Shown here: piece by piece, positions 1 through 7,711 of the stretch
Layout: each line of letters opens with the position of its first letter
How positions within the stretch are numbered: position 1 is the first letter of the stretch
Source of the DNA: FW021-bin31 sp964478125
GTDB taxonomy: Bacteria > Bacteroidota > Bacteroidia > Chitinophagales > Chitinophagaceae
Direction: 5' to 3'
Assembly (NCBI GenBank): GCA_964478125.1
Contig: CAYZGR010000015.1
Coordinates: forward strand, 1 to 54,269
Length of the DNA: 54,269 bases
Translations under genes and position numbers: made by a program
The notes under the pieces: generated by a model
The model's input: the letters and a program-made list of their open reading frames with translations, nothing else
Databases searched by the model: none
What the model was told of the DNA's origin: nothing

Positions 1-148
1 GATTGACTTTGGAAAGACTCAAATTATCTTTTCCCTGTTCTATCTTACGCACAACCGTTAATGCCACTCCGGCTCTTTCTGCAAATTCTACCTGTGTCAA
101 TCCCAACTGCTTCCGCCTTTTCTTTACAAAATGAGCAATAGGATTCAT
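1..148 (-). CDS. HTH XRE-family regulator, HipB-like (partial)
   Basis: The minus-strand frame begins at ATG 148-146 and runs off the left edge after 49 codons. The visible part starts MNPIAHFVKKRRKQLGLTQ and continues into EFAERAGV and VVRKIEQGKDNLS. This is the classic Cro/C1 helix-turn-helix layout, including the QxxFAxxAGVA..TV.KIE recognition pattern seen in HipB-type antitoxins. Such proteins usually repress their own promoter and often pair with a toxin, but any partner lies outside the window. A perfect TAnnTTTG box sits 20 nt before the ATG, which supports the start. The fold call is firm; a role as antitoxin is only inference. Confidence 0.85.
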   Translation of the reverse strand, partial: MNPIAHFVKKRRKQLGLTQVEFAERAGVALTVVRKIEQGKDNLSLSKVN

Positions 149-167
149 TATTATATGCTTTTAAATA

Positions 168-202
168 CAAAGGTAAGGGGGTAAATGTGAATTATATGCA
201 AA
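168..202 (-). promoter_or_regulatory. Bacteroidota-type promoter for the HTH gene
   Basis: On the minus strand a perfect TACCTTTG (-7 type) lies at 175-168, with TTTG at 202-199, 23 nt upstream. It points into the HTH gene, whose ATG is 19 nt downstream. Confidence 0.6.
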
Positions 203-221
203 AAAATATAGTATAAAGCTA

Positions 222-249
222 TTATTAGATATTATATGTTATTAGATAT
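222..249. repeat. 11-bp direct repeat upstream of HTH promoter
   Basis: TTATTAGATAT occurs at 222-232 and again at 239-249, a 17-bp period, just upstream of the HTH promoter. It could be an autoregulatory operator, but it lies in a very AT-rich stretch, so chance is possible. Confidence 0.45.
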
Positions 250-300
250 AATTTAATCAAATGGATATGCACTTTTCAAACCGGTTTACCCTATTTGCAT

Positions 301-423
301 TTATTTAGAAGAGAACAAGAATGGCTGTACATCTCTGGCCATTTCTACCATGTCCCTAGAAAGTTGTGCTATTTCAGACAGTTCCAACTGAGATAAAACT
401 GACTCAAGAGAAATATAATTCAT
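301..423 (-). CDS. Possible small protein, 40 aa, unknown
   Basis: A minus-strand ORF from ATG 423-421 to TAA 303-301 encodes 40 residues beginning MNYISLESVLSQLELSEIAQ and ending FLFSSK. The composition looks coding: alternating hydrophobic and acidic residues could form one amphipathic helix. There is no recognisable family, no TAnnTTTG box directly upstream and no ribosome-binding sequence. It lies between the HTH gene and the tandem small genes. The rest of 149-475 holds only AT-rich DNA and the HTH promoter. Confidence 0.25.
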   Translation of the reverse strand: MNYISLESVLSQLELSEIAQLSRDMVEMARDVQPFLFSSK

Positions 424-475
424 TCTATTGGAAGAAAGAAAAGGTTAAAAACGTCAACGACTTAATCCAACAACA

Positions 476-651
476 ATGGCTAAAAATACATCCATAAAGA
501 AACAACTTAAAAAGTCTGAATTTCAACTGCCTGTGAATCCACTGACACCGGAAGAAAGGGAATATATGAGACGAAAAGAAAAGAGTCGATAGAGTTGGCT
601 AAAAATCTTTTACCAGATTTGAAAACGAGACCAGAAAAAGGGGAAGAATAG
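476..651 (+). pseudogene. Small unknown gene, tandem copy 1, frameshifted
   Basis: ATG 476 opens a 38-aa frame (stop TAG 590-592) starting MAKNTSIKKQLKKSEFQLP and containing NPLTPEEREYMRRK. The gene at 699 repeats this pattern almost residue for residue. After the MRRK motif, stepping back one base near 580 continues the similarity (KESIELAKN... against QKSIAVYKK...) to a stop at 649-651. That suggests a one-base deletion in the A-rich run at 573-584. The family is unknown. It is lysine- and glutamate-rich, has no signal peptide and is probably cytoplasmic. A programmed -1 shift or a sequencing error is also possible. Confidence 0.45.
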
Positions 652-652
652 G

Positions 653-677
653 GAAGTTTAAAGAAGTTTAAAGAAGT
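653..677. repeat. Short tandem repeat between the two small-gene copies
   Basis: GAAGTTTAAA is repeated head to tail at 653-662 and 663-672, followed by a partial third unit GAAGT at 673-677. It sits in the spacer between the duplicated genes and may mark slippage or the duplication junction. Confidence 0.6.
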
Positions 678-698
678 CAAAATATTCAATTAACAACA

Positions 699-1045
699 AT
701 GGCTGAAAAAACATCCATAAAGAAACAGTTTGAAGAGCCTGAATTTCAACTACCGATGAATCCCCTGGCACCGGAGGAAAGAGAATATATGAGACGGAAA
801 CGGCAAAAATCCATAGCAGTATATAAAAAATACTTCGCTAATGCAAAGACTGTATATTCCGATGAAAATACCTCAGATTATACACAAAGACCAAGAAAGA
901 AGTGGAAAAACAGAAAATGCCTTACAAAGAAGATGAAAGCCAGCCTGATTCCCTGAATCCTTCAGAAATAGACTTCTTAAAGTGGAAGATGAAAGAAGCC
1001 GGCGAAACCTTCAAGGAACTGAAGAGTTACGATAAATTTAAATAA
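699..1045 (+). pseudogene. Small unknown gene, tandem copy 2, frameshifted
   Basis: The frame from ATG 699 to 956 gives 85 residues beginning MAEKTSIKKQFEEPEFQLP, a paralogue of the gene at 476. Its last 20 or so residues turn basic and Trp-containing, unlike coding sequence. In the -1 frame, open from 866, the DNA reads EVEKQKMPYKEDESQPDSL and then NPSEIDFLKWKMKEAGETF, ending at TAA 1043-1045. That is well-behaved acidic/helical protein sequence. The intact product was probably about 115 residues, with the shift near 885-903. The duplicated block includes AACAACA before each ATG. The function is unknown. Confidence 0.5.
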
Positions 1046-1049
1046 GAAG

Positions 1050-1535
1050 CTATTCAACCTTAAATGATATAGAAATTTTGGGGGTATGGCCTTCCAGGAG
1101 AAATGCGTTTAATTTATAAATTCCTTTTTTTAATTTCTTATTATTATCGAATAATTTAAAAGGAATTGGGAAAACTTTGGTTTGGCCTGGTTCTAATTTC
1201 AAGTGCGTTATAGCGGCAATACAACCAATTTTTTCCCTACTATCAAATATAGTGTTTTGATTCTTAGTAACTGTAAATCCATACTGGCAGCCAGATGGAA
1301 ACCTATAGACAATCATTTTGTCAGAAATGTTTTTCAGTTTGAATTGCAACTTAACGTCTTTCACTCTCTTAATTTCTTCCGACTCCCTATCAAGTTCCAT
1401 TTGTATGTTATCGGTTATTTTCGTGGAGGAGCGAAAATTAACAACCTTCTCTGAAGAAGAGGGAGAGATATTATTATCATTATTACATGCTGACACTAAT
1501 AGTAAGATAAAAATTAAACTTAAATATTTTGTCAT
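1050..1535 (-). CDS. BsuPI-domain lipoprotein (putative protease inhibitor)
   Basis: 161 aa. The N-terminus MTKYLSLIFILLLVSAC is an SPII signal with lipobox VSAC (Cys17), so the protein is predicted to be membrane-anchored. Residues about 60-160 follow the BsuPI pattern: a LKNISD opening, YRFPSGCQYGF with the hallmark PSG-Q-Y-F core, LEPGQTKVF and a GIYKLNAFL strand. BsuPI is the Bacillus intracellular proteinase inhibitor domain. Here it is exported, and many BsuPI-domain proteins have no shown inhibitory role. It lies 49 nt downstream of the subtilase remnant on the same strand, an enzyme/inhibitor-like arrangement. The domain call is good; the inhibitor function is inferred. Confidence 0.7.
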   Translation of the reverse strand: MTKYLSLIFILLLVSACNNDNNISPSSSEKVVNFRSSTKITDNIQMELDRESEEIKRVKDVKLQFKLKNISDKMIVYRFPSGCQYGFTVTKNQNTIFDSREKIGCIAAITHLKLEPGQTKVFPIPFKLFDNNKKLKKGIYKLNAFLLEGHTPKISISFKVE

Positions 1536-1584
1536 AACTTACGTGTTTTATTTGTCCTTAAAGAATTATTTATAAATTTTTATA

Positions 1585-2469
1585 TCAACTTCCAACACCT
1601 ATAATATCAGGGTTCCTATCTACGTCATTATTGACATAACCACCAGATTGAATAGCACCTTCCATCAACAATATTCCAGCAGCATGGGGGCGGCAAAAGA
1701 CGTCCCACCTTTCAGGACCAGTTACTCCATCATTATTGGATAGTGACTTAATTTCCACTCCAGGATCACTGTAGTCTATCGGGGGACTACCAAAATCAGA
1801 AAAAGCAGTAGCAAAATTATCATTTTGGTCAAAAGCAGAGAGTGTATACACATTAGAATGATTTATATTTGCCGGAAAAACATTTCCTGCATCAATTGCG
1901 TCGTTTCCTGCAGCTATTGTGAACATTACCCCACCATCAGCAATATTCTCAATAGCTGTCCTAATGGTCTGTGCAGGATTCGGAAGAGGATTTACAAAGC
2001 CAAAACTCATATTGACAACATCCCCATTTTCAGCTTCGATTGCAATATAATCAACTCCATCTAAAAACCAAGAAAGAGCTACCGCTCCATTTTGATTAAT
2101 TATTTTAACTGATTCAACAGTAGCTCCAGCTGCCACACCTACGACATTAATATTATTATTTTTTGCCGCAATAATACCTGCTACGAAGGTTCCGTAACCA
2201 TTAAGATCATTTTCTCCTTCATTAGGAACAAAAGACAGACCATCCACCCCATTCAGATTCCAAGAATTAATAACACCTGTATCCATAATAAAAGCTTTTC
2301 CAACAAAATTTTGTGTTCCATCATAAGGCCCTCCAACTCTTGTTATCCCCCAAGGAGTAATTTGGGGTTGTTGAACATTTACACCTTGCCCAATCTTAGT
2401 TTGATTTATTTTGACATTAGAGAAATCATCTAAAACTTTATATTTGTTAAAGTATGCATTTTTGTCTCT
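1585..2469 (-). pseudogene. S8 subtilase remnant, catalytically broken
   Basis: The open frame starts right after an in-frame TAA at 2472-2470, with no start codon before the conserved part. Upstream of the first Met (2286) the DNA still encodes QQPQITPWGITRVGG, the usual prodomain/catalytic junction. The Asp box IMDTGV is intact (Asp at 2283-2281). The His box reads GYGTFVAG, so the catalytic His is Tyr (codon 2196-2194). The oxyanion motif TIAAGND is present. The Ser box GTSFAAP exists only in another frame (Ser codon 1700-1698) because of paired indels, one near 1716-1735 and one in the G5 run at 1686-1690. The reading frame instead gives ERWDVFCRPHAAG. There is no signal peptide or full prodomain. 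This is a decayed extracellular protease. Confidence 0.8.
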
Positions 2470-2664
2470 TTATTTCACCCTTTTTATTATAAAAAATGGC
2501 ATTTAAGCCACTTTTACCTACCGAGGTACAACTAAGGTACAAATATTATATAAATAAATAAGTAATAACACAAACTAAAAATAGTCAATTAGGGAGTTGA
2601 AGTACTGCCATTAAAGGATTACAGGTTGTTTCTTATTTGTTTTCTATCGGTTTATTGAGTGGAG

Positions 2665-4065
2665 TTATTTTCCAATACAAAACTTTGAAAATATTGCGCC
2701 CAACACATCCCGGTCGGTTTGTATTTCTCCGGTAATGCTTCCGAGATAATGGAGGGCACGTCGGATATCGGGAGTGATCAGGTCTCCACTCAGATCCGTA
2801 TCCATGGCTTGACGAATATCCTGTAATGCGTCAAGGGTTTTTTTCAGAGCATCCAGATGGCGGGTATTGGTTAGAAGAATGTCTTCAGATGGGGATAAAT
2901 TGCTGATAGCTGATTTATATAGCGCATCATTCAATGCTTCTATTCCTATCTGTTGTTTGGCAGAGATAGATATTATTTCGGGGATCTGTAGTTTTTTATT
3001 TTCCCACTCCCGAGCTTCAAGCAAGTCTGTTTTATTGCCCACGGGCAGAAAGTTAATATTTTCCTGTTCCAGTTGTGTAAGTCGTTCTTTAACCTCTCTC
3101 AGGTCATCTTTTGCATCAAATATATAGAGTACAATATCAGCGCTCCGCATCTTTTGCATACTGCGATCAACCCCTGCGGTTTCAATATCATCTGCGGTAT
3201 GCTCTCTTATACCGGCAGTATCTATCAATCTGAATAGAACTCCATTTATATTAAATATTTCCTCTATGGTATCCCGTGTAGTGCCGGCAATATCACTGAC
3301 GATGGCCCGTTCCTCCTGTAAAAGGGCATTCAGGAGGGTGCTTTTACCTGCATTGGGCTGTCCGACAATGGCCACCTGCACGCCATTTTTCACAACGTTT
3401 CCCAACTTAAAGGATGCTATCAGCCCGCTGATGTCTGTTTGTGCCTTGTCTATTAGAAGATAAAGCTGTGAACGGTCTGCAAATTCTACATCTTCCTGGC
3501 TAAAATCCAATTCCAGTTCCATCAGTGCAGCAAAATGAATGAGCTGTTCCCGTAATTGCTGTAATTTTTTTGAGAAACCGCCCCGGAGATTATTTACTGC
3601 CGTTTTATGGGCCGATTCAGATTGAGAGGCAATTACATCTGCCACCGCTTCCGCCTGGGTCAGATCCATTTTTCCGTTCAAAAAGGCTCGTTGGGTAAAT
3701 TCTCCCGGCTGAGCCGGCCGGGCCCCCAGTTGCAGGCAGGAGCGGATGATTTCTTCAACAATATAGGGCGAACCGTGGCAGGAAATTTCCACAATATCTT
3801 CACCGGTATAAGAGGCAGGGCCTTTAAACAATCCAACAACCACTTCATCCAGAACTCTGTCCTCGTATTTCCAAAGGCCAAAGTGCAGGGTATGAGAAGG
3901 TTGTCGTTTCAACTCTTTCCCTCCAAGGGACCGGTCGGCAATAGAATAAGCTTCCGGACCGCTCAGCCGGATCACGCTGATAGCAGCCATACCCGGCGCA
4001 GTGGCGGGGGCAACAATAGTATCCTGATAATAACTTCCCTTGGTATTCTCTTTACGGGTACTCAC
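2665..4065 (-). CDS. mnmE: tRNA modification GTPase MnmE
   Basis: 466 aa. With MnmG, this enzyme installs the (carboxymethyl)aminomethyl group at U34 of certain tRNAs. The N-terminal formyl-THF-binding domain begins DTIVAPATAPGMAAISVIR. The inserted G domain shows G1 GQPNAGKS (235-242), G2 GTTRDT (261-266), G3 DTAG (282-285) and G4 NKTD (344-347). The protein ends in the obligatory CIGK, whose Cys is catalytic. The start is GTG 4065-4063; no ATG lies nearer the conserved N-terminus. A perfect TAACTTTG box ends only 4 nt before it, implying a nearly leaderless mRNA. It stands alone on the minus strand, separated from tonB by a strong terminator. Length is normal. Confidence 0.97.
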   Translation of the reverse strand: MSTRKENTKGSYYQDTIVAPATAPGMAAISVIRLSGPEAYSIADRSLGGKELKRQPSHTLHFGLWKYEDRVLDEVVVGLFKGPASYTGEDIVEISCHGSPYIVEEIIRSCLQLGARPAQPGEFTQRAFLNGKMDLTQAEAVADVIASQSESAHKTAVNNLRGGFSKKLQQLREQLIHFAALMELELDFSQEDVEFADRSQLYLLIDKAQTDISGLIASFKLGNVVKNGVQVAIVGQPNAGKSTLLNALLQEERAIVSDIAGTTRDTIEEIFNINGVLFRLIDTAGIREHTADDIETAGVDRSMQKMRSADIVLYIFDAKDDLREVKERLTQLEQENINFLPVGNKTDLLEAREWENKKLQIPEIISISAKQQIGIEALNDALYKSAISNLSPSEDILLTNTRHLDALKKTLDALQDIRQAMDTDLSGDLITPDIRRALHYLGSITGEIQTDRDVLGAIFSKFCIGK

Positions 4066-4069
4066 GCTG

Positions 4070-4077
4070 CAAAGTTA
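4070..4077 (-). promoter_or_regulatory. -7 box for mnmE
   Basis: The minus-strand sequence TAACTTTG at 4077-4070 matches TAnnTTTG perfectly. It ends 4 nt before the GTG start of mnmE, so the transcript would begin at or very near the start codon. No clear -33 TTG was seen. Confidence 0.55.
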
Positions 4078-4116
4078 AAAATCACTCCTGGTATTCTGCA
4101 AAATTTGTCCTAACAC

Positions 4117-4144
4117 AAAAATCCTCCGCCGGGTAGCGGAGGAT
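4117..4144 (-). terminator. Intrinsic terminator after tonB
   Basis: A perfect 9-bp stem ATCCTCCGC/GCGGAGGAT (4121-4129 and 4136-4144) has a 6-nt loop. Read on the minus strand it is followed by TTTT (4120-4117). It lies 29 nt beyond the tonB stop and isolates the exb/ton cluster from mnmE. Confidence 0.85.
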
Positions 4145-4173
4145 AAAACAAAACATGAAAAACAACAATACAA

Positions 4174-4998
4174 TTACTGTAATTTAAATCTAATAGGAAG
4201 GCTGTACTGTACGCGGACGCTCCGGCCGTTCTGCTTACCGGGTTTCCATTTAGGCATTCCTTTTACCACACGAACGGCTTCATCTTCCAATCCGCCTCCT
4301 TTCTTCTGTCCGACTGGTTTCACATCCACGATAGAGCCATCCGTATTAACAACGAACTGTACTACTACCGTTCCCTGAATACCGTTCTCCCGGGCAACCG
4401 ACGGGTAACGAATATGGTCGCGAAGGTATTTCATCAGTGCATTTTCACCTCCCGGAAAAGTAGGCATCTGCTCTACAAACTGGAATACTTTATTCTCTGG
4501 AGGGGGAGCCGCTTGTGTCACACCGCTTCCGGCTTCCTGTACCAGCCCGGGGTCTATACCATTGGGGTCCCCTTGTTTATTGACCGTACTAATGGCTACA
4601 TCCTTAATCTTACTTAAGTCCGGCGGTTCTTCATCCGGTTTTACCATTTCATCCTTCACCACTTTGGGCGGGGTATATTTCACCTGTGTCTTCACCTTTG
4701 GAGGTTCAGGTGCGGGTGGCGGGGGAGGGGGAGGCGGCAGATCGGGCTGCTTTACATCTACCTGCTGGAGTACCACATCCTTTTGAACAGGCTTATCGTT
4801 TTTAGGGGCATGCTTGGCCACATATTTTGAAATAGCCATACCCCCTATAAAAATAAGCATCAAAAGCGCGGTAAAAATAATAGCCTTTGCCGTTCTCCTG
4901 CCATGTTGACGCCTCATCACATAGGCTCCATACTTTTTGTTTCTACCCTCAAAAAGGATATCTAAAAAGTCCGCCTTTAAATAATCTTTGGGTTCCAT
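4174..4998 (-). CDS. tonB: Energy transducer TonB
   Basis: 274 aa from ATG 4998-4996; the longer open frame upstream lacks an ATG and is not TonB-like. The N-terminal stretch YLKADFLDILFEGRNKKYGA is typical of Bacteroidota TonB. One membrane helix lies at about 39-58. A proline-rich periplasmic spacer with nine consecutive Pro starts near residue 88. The C-terminal TonB fold (about 185-272) contains GGENALMKYLRDHIRYP, GTVVVQFVV and MPKWKPGKQNG. It transmits proton-motive force from ExbB/ExbD to outer-membrane TonB-dependent transporters. It is last in the exbB-exbD-exbD-tonB cluster and is followed by a terminator. Confidence 0.95.
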   Translation of the reverse strand: MEPKDYLKADFLDILFEGRNKKYGAYVMRRQHGRRTAKAIIFTALLMLIFIGGMAISKYVAKHAPKNDKPVQKDVVLQQVDVKQPDLPPPPPPPPAPEPPKVKTQVKYTPPKVVKDEMVKPDEEPPDLSKIKDVAISTVNKQGDPNGIDPGLVQEAGSGVTQAAPPPENKVFQFVEQMPTFPGGENALMKYLRDHIRYPSVARENGIQGTVVVQFVVNTDGSIVDVKPVGQKKGGGLEDEAVRVVKGMPKWKPGKQNGRSVRVQYSLPIRFKLQ

Positions 4999-5102
4999 TG
5001 TATTCTTTGCTTTTATATAAGTAAGGTGCAAAAAGATTCTTATTCCATAAATAAAACAAAGGCGGAGAATTATCAACCCACGCCGTTCTTTCCTTTACAA
5101 CT

Positions 5103-5687
5103 TCATTCCGTTTCAGATGGAGAACCTCCGTTTTCCTTCATTTCAATCATTTTCTTATCATTCTTAGTGAAGTCAACCAAGGCATATTTTCGGATTTCGT
5201 ATATATTCATATCATCCAATATATTTACCACGTTCTCATAAGTTGATTCTTTCATTGGCTTGATGATAACGACTACACTGTCCTCGCCACCGGAATTTCG
5301 GATCACACTCCTATATTTATCAATGAGTATATCCCCTATTCCTCCATTTAATTTATATGAAGTCTCTTTTATTAGATTAGCAGGATCTTTGGCAGCGTTT
5401 GTCCCAATACCTTCGTAATAAAAAATTTTATTGTCTTTTCCCAACATGATGGTAAGTGCCTGACTTTCCTTTATCTTATTTTGCTCTTGCTCATTTTTTA
5501 CATCATGCGGCAGGAACAGATTCATCGTTTTGGGCTTCGACAAGGTGGTAGTAAGCATGAAAAAAGTAACCAGCAGAAAAGCCACGTCGCTCATCGGTGT
5601 CATATCCACGCGTGTAGATAGCTTTTTACTTTTTGTTGATTTAACTCTTGAACTCGAAGTCCCTTCGGCTAAATTTTCAGCGGACAT
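5103..5687 (-). CDS. exbD: ExbD/TolR-family transporter subunit (second copy)
   Basis: 194 aa. A short cytoplasmic N-terminus rich in Ser/Lys precedes a single membrane helix (about 34-50) containing MTPMSDVAFLLVTFFML. Asp34 matches the proton-path Asp of ExbD. The remainder is a periplasmic domain with IVRK-like strands such as SVVVIIKPMKESTYENVVN. It forms the ExbB/ExbD motor that energises TonB. The gene is 75 nt downstream of another exbD and 104 nt upstream of tonB. The two ExbDs are divergent except for an almost identical membrane segment (see the repeat feature). Confidence 0.93.
   Translation of the reverse strand: MSAENLAEGTSSSRVKSTKSKKLSTRVDMTPMSDVAFLLVTFFMLTTTLSKPKTMNLFLPHDVKNEQEQNKIKESQALTIMLGKDNKIFYYEGIGTNAAKDPANLIKETSYKLNGGIGDILIDKYRSVIRNSGGEDSVVVIIKPMKESTYENVVNILDDMNIYEIRKYALVDFTKNDKKMIEMKENGGSPSETE
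5554..5609. repeat. 56-bp near-identical segment shared by the two exbD genes
   Basis: 5554-5609 and 6316-6371 match at 54 of 56 positions (A/G differences at 5580/6342 and 5589/6351). They encode the VDMTPMSDVAFLLVTFFML membrane helix in both ExbD paralogues, while the rest of the genes is far less similar. Confidence 0.85.
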
Positions 5688-5762
5688 ATTGTGGTCAATT
5701 TATTGTTTTCAAATCTTTTATCAATCTACTTGTACTCTCGGTCATAATTAGTCCGGAAAGTC

Positions 5763-6407
5763 TTATTTATTCGCCTGTTCTGTTTCAAAAGCCGGAGTAC
5801 CCGGAGGTATAGATTTCAACGAGGTTATGAGATGTAATTTATGAATACTCTGATCTTTAAATATATCCAGCACTCTATTCACTGTCTCATATTTTGTACC
5901 ATCATCTGCTTTAATTACAAATTTTAATTTCCCGGGATTACTGGAAATATTTCTGGTATATCGAATCCATTGGCTTAGCTCTCCATCGGCAGAATCTATC
6001 GGAATCCCTTTCTGATCATAATCAATTTCCTGACTACGATCCAGACTAAGGAATTGCTTTAGTCCGTTCAATGGCAGGCCTACTGATGCTTCGTAAGAAA
6101 AATTCTTCATCTCTCTCGCATCTAATCCCAAGTTATAAGATTTATTAAAGGCTTGAATCAGGTTCAGTCGATCTTTTTCGTTATCAAGGCCATAGAATAC
6201 TCTGCCGTCCTTTGAAATAGTAACCAAAGCAACATTACTTTCCGGAAGAACAGTAGTGGATATCGCTGAGGGCGTTATTACTTCTACCGGTTCCTGAGGT
6301 TTAAATTTAGTGGTCAGCATGAAAAAAGTAACCAGCAGAAAGGCCACGTCACTCATCGGTGTCATATCCACCAGCGTACTTTTTCTTGCAATTTTTACTC
6401 TGGGCAT
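5763..6407 (-). CDS. exbD: ExbD/TolR-family transporter subunit (first copy)
   Basis: 214 aa. A short N-terminus MPRVKIARKSTLVD leads into the helix MTPMSDVAFLLVTFFML (about 15-32), with the proton-path Asp at position 20. The periplasmic part is longer than in the downstream paralogue, and a mid-region (about 75-145) has no counterpart there. The end KLKFVIKADDGTKYETVNRV follows the ExbD periplasmic fold. It is the ExbB partner in the motor. Tandem non-identical exbD genes are common in Bacteroidota and may form mixed dimers (inference). It lies 91 nt after exbB. Confidence 0.93.
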   Translation of the reverse strand: MPRVKIARKSTLVDMTPMSDVAFLLVTFFMLTTKFKPQEPVEVITPSAISTTVLPESNVALVTISKDGRVFYGLDNEKDRLNLIQAFNKSYNLGLDAREMKNFSYEASVGLPLNGLKQFLSLDRSQEIDYDQKGIPIDSADGELSQWIRYTRNISSNPGKLKFVIKADDGTKYETVNRVLDIFKDQSIHKLHLITSLKSIPPGTPAFETEQANK

Positions 6408-6498
6408 ATTATTACTTTTAGTTCAATTAATAAGATGCATTCCCTTTTAAATTCCATAAGCCCTATTGAAAAAAGGAATAAAACTTTTCTACTTATGC

Positions 6499-7350
6499 TT
6501 ATTTATAATGGGCAGCAAAGCTTTGCGTAAGTGTATAGCCAGTTTCATCAATACCATAAGTAATACCGTCTATATTGGTCGTAAAGAAGTTATAGGCAAT
6601 AGTTGCAATAAAGGAGGCCATAATTCCTGTAGCTGTATTTACAAGCGCCTCTGAAATACCCATAGCTAATTGCGTAGAATCTCCACCACCTGTTTCACCA
6701 AGTGCCTGGAATGCTTTAATCATCCCGACTACCGTACCAAAAAGGCCCAACAACGTAGCAGCAGAAGCAATGGTGGAAAGAAACACCAGGTTTTTCTCCA
6801 GCATCGGTAATTCCAGAGTAGTAGCTTCTTCGATCTCACTTTGTATATTGATCACTTTTTGTTCAGTAGTCAGTTCCGTATTAGTGGTCATTTCCTTATA
6901 TTTGAGCAGGCCGGAGCGCATTACGTTCCCAACGGAACCTCTTTGTTTGTCGCATTCAGAAATGGCACTGTCAATATTCTTGTTAGCCAGGTTATATTGT
7001 ACCCTACGCAAAAATTCAGTAGATTTTATCTTTCCTTTTGCTTTTCTAATGGCAAAATAACGCTCAAAAACAAACACTATTACAATAAGCAATAAGGTAA
7101 TCAGGAAGGGTACTACAATGCCGCCGGTATAAATGATACCCAGAAAATTAAGAGGTTTGGTTTTGCCTTCATCAGCAAAGTTGACAGGGTCGCCTAAAAT
7201 AAGGAAGAAGAACACAAAAGCGATAATTAAACAAATGGGTACCGCTAAATACGCAAGAACGTTGCTCCCTTTTCGAGACTTTTGACGTCTTTCTGAACCT
7301 ATATTCACACTCGTTTTAGGTTTCGCTGCATTCGATTGTTTTTCAGCCAT
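6499..7350 (-). CDS. exbB: MotA/TolQ/ExbB proton channel protein
   Basis: 283 aa. The basic N-terminal tail (1-30) is followed by membrane helices at about 31-52, 78-98, 188-212 and 232-256. The MotA/TolQ/ExbB signature is AATLLGLFGTVVGMIKAF together with EALVNTATGIMASFIATIAYN; the Thr residues inside these helices line the proton path. An extra N-terminal helix compared with E. coli ExbB is usual for Bacteroidota. It forms the pentameric channel around ExbD and is first in the minus-strand exbB-exbD-exbD-tonB cluster. I found no perfect TAnnTTTG box in the 361-bp gap upstream. Confidence 0.95.
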   Translation of the reverse strand: MAEKQSNAAKPKTSVNIGSERRQKSRKGSNVLAYLAVPICLIIAFVFFFLILGDPVNFADEGKTKPLNFLGIIYTGGIVVPFLITLLLIVIVFVFERYFAIRKAKGKIKSTEFLRRVQYNLANKNIDSAISECDKQRGSVGNVMRSGLLKYKEMTTNTELTTEQKVINIQSEIEEATTLELPMLEKNLVFLSTIASAATLLGLFGTVVGMIKAFQALGETGGGDSTQLAMGISEALVNTATGIMASFIATIAYNFFTTNIDGITYGIDETGYTLTQSFAAHYK

Positions 7351-7711
7351 GTTAAGTTGTTTTGTTAAGTTAATGAAAAATAATTTTCCCGGTTAAAAAG
7401 GTTTAAAAAACAGATGAGATACCTCACATTTTATGCATGTTCTATCTCTATTACGCCGGCAAATTAAGCAAATTTTTATTTGCATCAATTTTTTTTAACA
7501 ATTTTTCTGTTTTTCAGCCAAATTTTTGATAATTTGTCTCTTTTAAGCGGATAGCCTTCTATTTTTAAAGTTGAAAAGAAGGGACTAATTTAAGGATAAG
7601 AATTTAAATTTTCAAAATTTATCATTGGTTTTTGCTTTATCGAAATAAAAAACGGAAAGTCTTTCGTACTTTTAACCGCTTAATACTGTATCGTATAATA
7701 GCTGAAAAACA
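7351..7711. other. Divergent intergenic region between exbB and GH2 gene
   Basis: This is a 361-bp AT-rich spacer with no supported ORF or RNA gene. It should carry the promoters of exbB (minus) and the GH2 gene (plus). Only one-mismatch -7 boxes were found: TACTTTTA at 7667-7674 for the GH2 gene and CAAATTAA-type sites around 7461 for exbB. Assignment is weak. Confidence 0.4.

Noticed and set aside
1..2664. Mobile element or prophage at the left end
   Set aside because: No transposase, integrase, terminal inverted repeat or attachment-site duplication could be seen; decayed genes alone do not prove it.
3607..4113. Plus-strand ORF opposite mnmE
   Set aside because: Mirror of conserved mnmE codons; no promoter and no known domain.
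4999..5076. N-terminal extension of tonB
   Set aside because: The extra 26 residues have no ATG and are not TonB-like; MEPKDYLKADF is the typical start.
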